From: Hemicentrotus pulcherrimus
Taxonomy: Eukaryota > Echinodermata > Echinoidea > Camarodonta > Strongylocentrotidae
Assembly: GCA_003118195.1 (NCBI GenBank)
Contig: BEXV01000649.1
Coordinates: 44,034-72,352 of the forward strand
Direction: 5' to 3'
DNA length: 28,319 bases
In this document: piece after piece, positions 12,501-24,500 of the stretch
How the letters are laid out: each line of letters starts with the position of its first letter
Numbering within the stretch: position 1 is the stretch's first letter
Notes under the pieces: generated by a model
Seen by the model: only the letters and a program-made list of their open reading frames with translations
The model's database searches: none
What the model was told of the DNA's origin: nothing
Made by a program: the position numbers and the translations under genes

Positions 12501-15500
12501 TCATCTCGACGGTGGTCAGGACAGGGTTCACGAATCGGTGGGAGATCTGCCTGTGCATGAGCAGGTTCTTTGTACAAGAAAGTATTCTGGAGAAGTTTGT
12601 CGAGAAAGACATTGCTGCTGCAGTCCATCGGAAGACCCCTCAAAGCTTGGTGCCCTCATCAGCAAGGCGCATCTCTATAAGGTCAAAGGTAACATTGCAC
12701 TTGCCATTGAAGAAGGTGGAACAGTCCATTGTGGTGAAGGGGTGGATGAGATGTGTATTCCAGAGAAAAATAAAAATGGTTACTACATGGCACCTACAGT
12801 AATCAGCGGGCTAGGACCACACTCCGGATGTATGCAGGAGGAGATCTTTGGTCCTGCCGTCTGTATCGCTCCTTTCACCACCACAGAAGAAGATGGCATT
12901 GAGAAGGGAAACAGTGTGAAGTATGGTCTAGCTGCTTGTTTGTGGACAAAGGATGTTGGAAGAACACATCGTGTGTCTCAGGAACTTCAGGCTGGAACGG
13001 TATGGGCAAACTGTTGGATGGTGCGCAACCTCAACATGCCTTTCGGAGGAATGAAAGCTTCTGGGGTAGGTCGAGAGGGGGTCAACGAATCCATGGAATT
13101 CTTCACCGAAGCCAAGTGCATCTGTATCAAGCACTGAAAGAAGTAACAGCATTCTTCTTCTACACAAACTCACAGACATAATAGATAGGTTCACACAAAA
13201 CTCTGTTGACTTAATGTGTAGATTGCAATTTAAAACTTTAAAGTGAAATTGAAATTAAGAACCTTGTGAAGCACTCATGGCTTCAAACTTTAAGTATAGT
13301 TGAAGTTGTGATCTGTGACCAATGTTATAGTTAAATCGCAAACTATGACCACTGGGGGTCTTTATCCTAAGTTTTGCGCCATGTGGATGCAATTAACTTT
13401 TGAGTTTTCGCAAACTTGTTGTTAAAACAGTAAACACTCATTGTTTCTATAGTGTGTGAATCTAAGTCGTTGTTAATAATTTGTTTAGAACTTTGGGGTT
13501 TTTCAAGGTTAAAGTTTAGAATTACAATGGTCCAATGTGTTAATGTGATATGTTTATGTTCAGGTGATGGGATGTTTGCAAGCTTTTCTGTGGGGATATA
13601 AAATACTGTCTTTGTAATGAGAGCTGGTCAATCCTGTTATATCGAAACAACACATCATTATCATTATTTCTCAACTTTTCAGTTTCGTTATCAGAAATAT
13701 AAGATTACTAACTAAGGAAGATTATGATAAAAAATAGCTGATAGTTGTACAAATATCTATAAAAGATTTGAAATCATCCTTCATACTTGCCAAATTGTTA
13801 ATGAGACAATGATTATTTTTGCGGTATCTGTCTTTACATGTATTTTAACCCGTTGACTACTGATTTCTCACATTCCCATAGACATTACACAGGAACCACC
13901 AGGTTCCCGTAAGCAATGGGTTAAAGAGATTGTGATCCCATATTTCTGATAAACCATTGTAAATGTTCAGAAATTGTTGCTGTTGTTTGGTAGTGAGATT
14001 ACAAAATGAAGATAGGAGGATAATTTCTCCAGAGAGTTGACTTTATTATTATTTTGTGTTTGCCACATTTTAACTTTGCACATTCCACTCACTACTCCTA
14101 GTACATGTTGTACTTTTATTTTACACAAAGCGCCTTTTTTCTGAATCTGTTTATAATTGAGTTATATTAAAATGCATATTTTAAAAAAATTAAAATAAAT
14201 ACATAATTTTTTTTTTTAATTGAAAAATAAAATAAATAAATAAAAGGCCTACTACGACAAATTTTGTTGCCATACATGTAAGATTGTATAAATGGAATAT
14301 TCACATCATTTTCTATTGGCTATTATGTTACTTTCTGACCAGTTGATATTTTGAAATAAACTGTTCAGTTTGATGGGGGTAGAGGCTGCTCTCTTTACTT
14401 GCATAGCATTATAATTTAATTTGCTTCCTAAGTTTTCATTTATATGTACCCCCTCCCCCCTGCAAAAACAAACAAAAACAATAATAAAAAATAACTAGAA
14501 ATTTAATTCGTCATGGGGACGAATTAGGTGGTCTGTCTTCAATTCTTATGATCAGTGAAAGGTCAAAAAGAAAAAAAAGTGAAGAAAAAAATTGTTGGGA
14601 GACGCCCAGACTCGAACCAGGGTACTCGAGGATGGAAGTCAGGTGCGTATCCTATAGCGATTACACGTAAATGATAAATGGAATTCTCAAATCCCACTTT
14701 GCAAGTAAAATATGAGCATGATCCTGTTATCAGATAAAAATAAAAAAGGGCCCACTGGTGATAGCTTATTGTCTCAGCTACAACATACTCGAAGCTCAGC
14801 GAAAACAAAGTTTAAAGAAGGGAGATATTGCTCGTGAAAGATGGGAATGTAGAATCCAGTTTTGGGAAAAAGTCATGTCCCATAGAGAAAACATGCAAAA
14901 TGTTAAAAATTGACATGCCTCCTTTAATCGCAAAAATATGCCATAAGGCATTTGTCAAAATGAAAGATCGTGACGACTGCATTCGTAGAGCATTGTCTCA
15001 GCTAAAACATATCAAAATTTGGAAGAAAATCAATCACTATTTACAGAGATTCAATCAATTTTCCAAAAATATGCCGACGTCATAATATGTAAATTGAAAT
15101 TTTGAGTTCGGAGGCCATTATGATGACGTCATGAGTTAATTGAGGGTCGAATGCGACCTGAAATCATATCTCTGATTAATACTCTTTCAAAATGTGAAAA
15201 AAAAACTTGGGGTCACGGACAAAAGGAAGGATGGACGGCAGCGTTTCTATATCCTCTCCGACTTTGTCGGCAAGGGGATAATAATAATGATAATAATACC
15301 TGGAGCTCTGCACACTTTGCTTGCCTTCTCTCTCCTGGCTGAGTCTAGATTCATAGTCCCGCTTCTGTTTTTCAAGAAGATTTATCCTTGACTCCAATCC
15401 TGCAACTACAGACTGCTCTTCCTAAATAACAATAGATAAGAAATAATCAAATAAGCTCCAGGATAACAAGATACTATCAGACCCAAAACATGTTTTACAA

Positions 15501-18500
15501 GGTGATGCCTAGATAAATAATCCTAAATCTTTAATTGGCTGTAATATCACATTAAAGGGATCTTTTAACAATGTTAAATTTGCGATACACGGCCCTAAGT
15601 GTTACCAGTGTCTGTGATATGGTGTAAAAGGGAAGCCCTAAAACAAGGGAAACGCTCTCGGCGATCTCGCCTGCATAACACAATTCAATATGATAAACCA
15701 GAATGTCAATGACGTAGCGCTCATCCGCATCTCACAACAACAAATATCGTAAATTTTATGTCTTACACTTTTGAACTGGTCAAAAAATAAAAGTTTAATG
15801 CCCTGGAAGGGACATAATTTCATTTCATTTGCATAAAGTAGGCCTACCATAAATAATCAATGGAGCAAAGTCTCAAAATTCTGTGAAGAAGTTTAGTGTT
15901 CCAAATTAAGCTTTACCAGATAAGGCAAAACCAAATCAAAATCGGTCAAGAAATGAGGGAGAAGAAACAATTTTTGTTATTTTTGGAATAAATTTGCATA
16001 AATTACCATATTTAATAATGGAGAACAATTTCAAAATTTGGTGTAGAAGTTTAGTGTACCAAAGTTAGCTCTACCAGTTAAAGCAAACCAAATCAAAATC
16101 GGTCAAGTAATGAAGGAGAAGAAGCATTTTTTGTGATTTCGAAAAAATTTGCATAAATTAGCATACCGGTAGATAATGATTTTCACGATTCTGTGTAGAA
16201 ATTCTCAATCCCCCTCCTAGCCCTATCATATGAAACAATCAGAATCAAAATTGGTTGAAAAATAACAAAGAAGAAGCCGCCGTCACCGGAAAAGTGGCGC
16301 CTATGTCTCGTTTTTTACTACGCAGGCAAGACAAAAATTGCGCTTCAAAATGATCAAGAAGTGCCTCACAAAAAGTAAAAATCTTTGAGTGACCGGTCTT
16401 ACCATACTTGTTTTCCCCAATAGACTGTAGTGTTATGAAAACCGTTCAGCGAACGGTTTTCAAAATTTGTAATTTCAATCATTAATAACTTGATGATCAG
16501 ACAGGCGATCGGCTTGTAAAAGTCTTGAGTTCCTGACTGACCTAAAGGTTTATAATTATCATTACAGCCTGAGCTAAATCAAGGATTATTTCTAAAGGAT
16601 CTAAGACAAAGTTACCGGATCCCTTTAAGTCAAACGAATGTAGGCTTGTGCTGGCAAAGGGTAGTATAGCAGATTTTGATAGTTTCACAAGGATGAACTG
16701 CATACATGTAAATCTTTGATGCACTGTTGAAGAAAATGAATAAGAGTTTAAAATATAATGACTCGCAAATTTCTTTTTTTACATGTCATTCTTCCCTTTT
16801 TTTTTCATTATTTTTTTCATTTTTATTCTGTTTGTTTTGCTGCTTTGGAATGATTCTCTTCATGCAATTTCAACTCAATCCTATCAAAAACGGTTTTCAT
16901 ATAACATTTTTCCTTCGAAGTAACAAAACACTGCACGTACTGCTCCACACATTTGCATGCTCCATAAGAAGTAGCAATCACAATTTTTCCCAGATGATAA
17001 TAATAATAATAAAATATTGCATTTATGAAGCGCCTTTTCAATTAAAAAAAAGCACATAAACAAGAAATACTAACAAACAACAAAAAGAGAAAACATTATC
17101 ATATGAAGCTTACATTAATTACAAACAGGAATATTAGAACAAATTAGAAAAGATTTGTTTTCAGACATTTCTTGATCACTTTGTTGTTCATCGGTTTCAT
17201 ACCTGAGAAGGAGGAGGTGTATTTTTCTGCACCAACTCTTGTAAGCTCTCTCTTTCTGACTGGACTTGAACAAGTAAAGTCTGAAAAAGGGCAAAGGGCA
17301 AATGAGAGATGAAAATCGACATAAATCGTCACATCACTGTACCTGTTGAATATCTAAAAAAAAGGATTTTTTTTTCTTCAATGAAACGCACAACTGGATA
17401 TGGTCTTCTACAACCATTACAATTTGTTGTATGCCTGCAAGGAGGCAATAACAGATTTGTTTGGTCAATGGTACTAATGGCCTTCTCGCAGGCAGCCAAC
17501 ATTATCTTCAATCACTTTCCACTGTTTTTATCCCTTGCTGAATTACACAAATATCTACTTTTATAAGACGGGTTCTAGAATCTAAGCAATCTGATTGGTC
17601 AATTGACATCACATGGGCGTGCATTAATTTTTCTCATGGTGCAAAAAGGCTCCCTGCCGATATCTCTTTCGCGTAATTCAGCCAAATTTAATTTTTGCAT
17701 AATTGTCAATATCTAGATCTAGATCTAGAATATTCTGGGCCTAGATCTAGTTAGTTCTAAATTAGATCTAGATCTAATATCCATATATACTCTAGATCAA
17801 GACTATTTTGTAAGAATGTATAAAACAAAACAAATAATGCACTGTTTGTATACTCTTTGTCTGACCTCCTATTTTTATTTTCCAACTAATTGCATTTTTT
17901 TGTAGCAAAACTCTCTCTCTCTCTGCCGTCTGTTTCTCTATTTCTCCATTTTCTAATACACACTCACTTTAATTCTAATTCTTACTATTTGTTCCTCCCC
18001 CTTATCCTACAACAACATAAATATAAATAAATATAAATATACATGTATATATAAATATAAATATAAATATATAAATATATAAATATATAAATATATAAAT
18101 ATATAAATATAAATAAAAATAAATAAATAAAAATAAATATATATACGTACAAAACCCTTCCTATTACTTCAAAGTGTAGTACGGTTCTAAAAAATTATTT
18201 CCATCCAAAGCACTTTGGAAGCAGAGTTTGAATTTTAAAAAGTTTTATACTAACTCATATCTAAAGAAATAACCCCCTTTAATTCTTTTACTACTTTTTA
18301 TGTAACAAAGACCCAGGGGTACATGCATAAAGTATTATATAGACAAATGTATTGTACTGAATGGATTAATCAAAAAAAAGTTCAGACCCTAGCAATACAC
18401 AGTGAAACCTGTCTCTAAAGACCACCCAATGGAGACAAGAAAAGTGGTCCTTACAGACAGGTGGTCTTTATGTACAGTTTACTGTGGTACATGTTTCAAT

Positions 18501-21500
18501 GAGAAACCACCTTCAAGGGAAACCAAAAATGTTGTCCTTGTGGACAGGTGGTCTTTCTATACAGGTGGTCTTTCTATACAGGTGGTCTTTCTATACAGGT
18601 GGTCACTAAAGCAGGTTTGACTGTACAAGCATTGCCCTACCTGTGTATCTATGACCAACGTGGCTTGTTTCTCCACCTCTGTGTGCAGATCACTGCATGT
18701 CTTCTTGGAGGCAGCTAAGGCTGATGCAAGCACCTGCACAAAGAATAAGATATACTCATAATCACAAATGCAAGAAGTGGCATTGGAGAACCTACTCAAA
18801 AAGGACTTTTTAACTACACTTCTACTACCACTACTACTAATGATAATAATAAATAATAATATCGATCATTTAGGAGCGCTAAACACAGAACTTGCAATAG
18901 CACTTCCAAAATTACACAATCTGTAGAAGAAACATTAAATACATAAGTCTTATAAAAAATAGGTAAATTGCATGAAGTTACTAACGTGAAAGAATTTTGA
19001 AAGTCATTGAGCTTTTTACCATGATCAGTGTGTCATCGAATGTAAGTGAAAACATCCTGGACATTTTAAGAAACATCATCAATGAGCAGTAAGGAAAAAT
19101 AAAATTTATTGTCAATAATTGTAGCTACATCAATATCATCATGTACACATCCATCCCAGTGGATGCTCGAAGCAGCTAAAAAGTACTGTTATGAAACTGG
19201 CTTTAACCCAGCTGCCCTCAGGCGCTGAAAGCATTCAAGGAGTAGGTTCCCTAGCAGGTACCTGATCACTACACCTGTGTAGAGAGTGGCAAATGTAGAT
19301 TAATGTCTAGCCAAAGTACATTGGTGCTGTGACTTGAACTGTGAACCATGTGCATCAGTCTGCAACGTATGCGGAAGGCTCGAAAAACAAACGAGGCACG
19401 AGTTTGCAATCAGCCTTCATTTTATACAACAAAGTGTAATCAAGGCTATCTAATTAATTATTTATTGTATTATCTATTATACATTTGAATATCTATGTGG
19501 GTTAGATATTATTATTATCATTATTATCATTATATACAGATATTGACTGCAAGGGTGCGTAATACAGTCAATCCCTGCCTTAGTGACCACTTCTCTACAA
19601 AGACAACATTTTTGTTTTCCCTTGAAAATGGTTTCTCATTGAAACATGTACTAAAGGAACCTGTACATAAAGACCACCTGCCTATAAAGACCACTTTTCT
19701 TGTCTCCCTTGGGTGGTCTTTATAGACTGGTTTCCCTGTATAAAATCTTCAGCCCGCCGAAGGGAGTTTTACTTTCCCAAGGGGTCATATTTTTCAAGAA
19801 GGAAAATATGATCATGAGGAAAAGTGTAACTCCTATGCTGTCCAAAAACGTTTTATAGCTTGTTTCATACGAGAAGAATAAAACATGGCACAGGGATCTG
19901 ATACAGTCATAACTAACCTTGTTCTGTTCCAGCAGCTCTGCTATTTTCACATCCTTTGAGGCTTTAAATACATATAAAACAATGGGAGACAGCTTAGAAT
20001 AATAGAAAACCATCACACTATTTGGAATGCCTTAAAACCTGGCATGTGTACTACATTTTTTACATACGGTAATTTCGTACTTGAGACCATGAAGCAAATT
20101 CATTATGAATTTCTCATAAATTTACCATGTCAGACTGTAGCATCTATTTCTCCCCCTCGCTGGAAATATTTAGACAAGATTTCATTACCACTTTTTATGA
20201 AATATGAATGCAGTGCCAAAGAATTATTACTGGTCTACATGGAACTTGTCCGAAACGAATTAAGTATATAAGCACATTGTTCTACATCTATCGAAAAAAA
20301 ATAGGGAATATTTGTACTATGTAATAATAATTATAATAAATTTGTTTATCCAGGGAAGCTTCATCAGCATCAATACTGTTCTTCCTGAGAGCCCTGCAAT
20401 TAGTATTACCCCAGCAAATTGCCAGGTACCCTTTTACACCCGGGTGGAAAGTGGTAAATGTAGATCAATTTTTTGCCAAAAGACATGAGTGCCAGACTGA
20501 GATTTGAACCCTCAACCATTAGATTAGGAGTCAAGTGTAAGAACCACTAGCACATCCAAGGTCAAGTTTGGAACTCACCTAGTTCAGCTTTGAGTGTGGT
20601 GAAAGCCTCTTCTATGGCTTTCCTCTTTGCGCTCTCCTGATGTTTTTCTTCCATAAGTCTAGCACCTTCGTGTCTCAGCTCTATGCAGTTTTCATTCAGA
20701 GACTGTACCTATATCATATTATGTTAAGGTAGAAGGTAATAGCTTTAGAGGTTATCCTTTTTGTAGGTCTAACCTGTTTGTCATAATGTTATGATGCTAT
20801 GTCGGAATATGCATGTGGAATTGTCATAGAAGTTAACTTCTAGAAACATATCACATAGCAAAATAACCATATGAAATTGATAACAACAATAATAATGGTG
20901 ATGATAATATTAATGATGGTGGTGGTGGTGATTATAATACAAGGTATTAAATATCAACGATAAACTACTTCTATTACTACTACTTCTAAGTACTCTTTCT
21001 AGTCATTATACTGATAATAAGAGAATAACTATAGTACCCATAATAATTCATAACAATAATAACATTCAAAGTTACAATGTGCTATCCATCCAAATAAACT
21101 ATCTAATATAACAACAGACTCACTGATTAGTTGACAACTAGATTAAAATGAAGATTGACTGATGGATGGATTGGTGGATGGATGGATGGATGGATGGATG
21201 GATGGATGGAGGGATGGATGGATGGATGGGTGGATGGATAGATGGATGGATGGATGAATGAATGGCGGATAGATGGATGGATGAATGGATGAATGAATGA
21301 ATGAATGAATGAATGGATGGATGGATGAATGGATGAATGAATAAATGGATAAATGAATGGATAGATTTATTAATCATATCACTTCACCTTACCTCTCTTC
21401 TCTCGCTTTCAAGTATTGTCTCCATTTCACATGTTCTTTGTAAGAGCATGGCATGTGAATCTTCGAGGCTTTCACGCAGACTAACCTCTCTCCCTAATTC

Positions 21501-24500
21501 ATCTCTCAACTAAAAAGAAAAGAAAAGAAGTGAAGTGATTGCATGATCCCTCTCTAGTTCTTTATCTACATTTGATATTTACGTATTTGATAATCACAAT
21601 TTCATTAATTTTTTTTACGGACCTACATGTATATAAAAGATAAAGTTGATTTCTGATTATGCAATTACATTGTGAAATAAACTATGGAAACGAATGGAAA
21701 AGGGTGATCATGTAGCACATCAGTATCGGTATAAACTGTGAGGTTTTGCATTCATAAAAATTATTAGAAATTGTTAATGAAGGTAATATCTCTTGCGACA
21801 CCTCTAGAGATGTCTTGCAGCACGGTGGTTGAAAAAAAATGTTGGTCTTTATAACATTAATCTGAAAATTCACCTACCTCATTGACTCTCTTTGCAAGTT
21901 TTTGTTTTGCAATTTGGATGTCTTCAAATCCAACAGTGAAGTCAGACTGCAACAACAACAACAAAAAGAGAAAGATTTGTAAATTACAAACAAAATTAGG
22001 AGACTGACACAAAGATAACATGGGACATAAACTAGAACTTAAAGACTTGTGGCTTAATTAAAAATACACATATTGACAAGAAATGCTTAATTTCTTTAGG
22101 CAGGACACGACACTATAAACAGGTAACAAGGATACATAGGATCTAAAAATGAAAGTCTGGACCCCCATATTTTCAAGATTTCTATATAGGGCTAGATGCA
22201 TACAAACTTTGAAATTTTGAATCTGGACCCCTTTCTGAAAAGTCGGTGTAGAGCCCTGCTTTAGGTAACATATTTAATTCACATTTCACAATATTATGGA
22301 TAATATGGATAATAATAATATTGGATATTTATATAGCGCACTTATCCACCACGCATGTTTTTGCACTTAAGGTGTTCGTTTATATTCGTTTGACTTCACT
22401 TTGTTAAAGGAGCTACACAAAGAAAATTTACTAAAAACTGATAATTAGAACAAATTACATATGGATGGAAAGATTTTCTCTTGAAAAACATGAATAATTT
22501 GCTGAGAAATCATATAGATATCGTGGAGAGGCGTAAAATGCAATTTTTCAAGACCCTTCTTAAACCCCCAAGCGCCCCCGAACGTAAGCCAAACAAACGA
22601 GCGTAGCGAGCTCTGAATAGTGAGGTCACACCCTGGACAAACAGCTCGGTACCGGCTGCTAGCTTCCGCTTAGTGCGTCTAGCTGCAGACCAAGCGGAAG
22701 CTAGCAGCCTTTTTTTAACAGCCGTGTCCAGGGTGTGACGTCACACGAAGAACTACGACAAAATACGAAAAAATACGAATAGGCAGTAAATCTGGATCTC
22801 AAAACTAACATTTTTGAAAGTTGATTTCTGCGGGCCCAAAACATATTTTGAGGAGGAAAATTGTTGTAATTGATCAGTAAGGCTTTCCCTTCGCAATGAT
22901 ATGAATTTTGCATCAATTCAAATCACTTTTGCTTCTTGGTGTGACTACTTTAAGTTATTTTCTGTGCTTGTAGTACAGGCACATATTGTCCAATTTATAT
23001 ATTTGTTAGGGTTCTGCCCCAAAAGGCCCCAAAAGGCCAATGGCCTATGTGGTTCCCTTCCAGATTTCGTTCTACTGTACTGATATTGTTCATAGTATTC
23101 ATGTTTTTAATGGAATGTGGAAAATAAAAATTTAACCTGAACTTGAACTATGATGAAAGTGCTGAAGATATCCAAGGGACTTGGTGCCCGATAAAGGGGG
23201 GCACAACCGGCCATGCTGAGTTTTGGTAAGGCGATTGCATTGTGAAATAAACTGATCGGAAGCGACTGGAAAGGCTGATCATGTAGCAGGTAAGAATTGG
23301 AGTATACTGTAAGGTTTCGGAATCATCAAAATGATCAGAAATTGATCCTCACATGCACTATACACAGAAATGTGAATATGAGACTACACAAACATGCAGC
23401 ATGAAAGAGATGGTACACAACTTTTAGCTATTACTCGTCATAACTCAAATATTAGGGATTTTGATGTGTCATCCTTTTCAGGGGAATTTTTTTCGGGGTA
23501 TTATATACTCTTCCACACTAGATGAAAAAGTTCACAAGTTATTTTTTCAGCTATCCTTAAAAATCATCTTCTAGCTAAACTCACATTAGTATATGCAGCA
23601 TCATTTAAAGCAGCCTGAAGTCTTCTGGCCTCATCTTCTGAGGCTTTTCTGGCAACAGCCGCATCTCTGCACTCCTTCTTGGTCCTTTCCAGCTCCTTGT
23701 TCAACCTGCCCACTTCGGCATGGTGAGTCTCAGCCAGCACATCAACCTGTTCTTTCAACGTTGCCGCTTCTTTCTTGGCCAGATCTTTGGCAGTCTTAAT
23801 AGTAACAATAGCAATGATATTAAAGATAAAGACCAGTTATGATCATGAGATTGCATTGTGAAAGAAACGTTGTGAAATCGGTCATATGGGACTAGGCACA
23901 CCTGCGCAACACATGCGTTTTTATCTGTCACATACCAATAGATAAACTAATTTACCAAATATATCAATTAGTAGGCGGTTTCCCGGCAAATTTTTTATCA
24001 TCATGTATTATTCAAAACATATTCTTTCACATGATTGGAAATAAGAGCTTCCATTTCATTGGGGCATTTCCAATTCTGGTCTTTATCTTTAATAGCTACA
24101 TGTGTATTTTTTACAATTAACTAAATGTTTTAAAATCCAAACTGAAACTATATTTTGTTGATAAGTACCATCATGATCAAGATGATTTATTTACATATAT
24201 TTAACGCACTCCTGGTTTACAACACAAAGAATTTTATTCATTATGTCTGATTTTGTGAATGTGGTTGGGACCACTGCTCTACCACCTGGCCATTGTTATT
24301 GCTAGAATTTAAAAGGTCAGTAACCATTCTCTACCATATTACAGTACCTGCACTGAACAAAAGTTGAGTCTCAGTGTCTGAATCTGACTCTCGTTCCGGC
24401 ACAACCTTGATACGAGCGTCTGATAGTTCTTGTGAAGTACCTCTGTTTCAGCCGACCTCGGGATAAAGGGCTGGATAGGGTCTGGTGAATTCATCTGCTG

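Noticed and set aside
14593..14665. Candidate tRNA gene
   Set aside because: The anticodon stem does not pair and the acceptor ends do not match; it is a remnant.
14828..15085. 85-codon frame inside the Helentron-like element
   Set aside because: No Rep, helicase or other known motif; its length is within chance.
20044..20271. 75-codon plus-strand frame in intron 6
   Set aside because: No homology or start context, and it is antisense to the gene's intron.
20489..20554. Candidate tRNA-Arg gene
   Set aside because: The anticodon and acceptor stems are broken and it is joined to a SINE body.
21138..21377. Frame of repeated Ile, His, Ser and Pro
   Set aside because: Translation of the TGGA/TGAA array.
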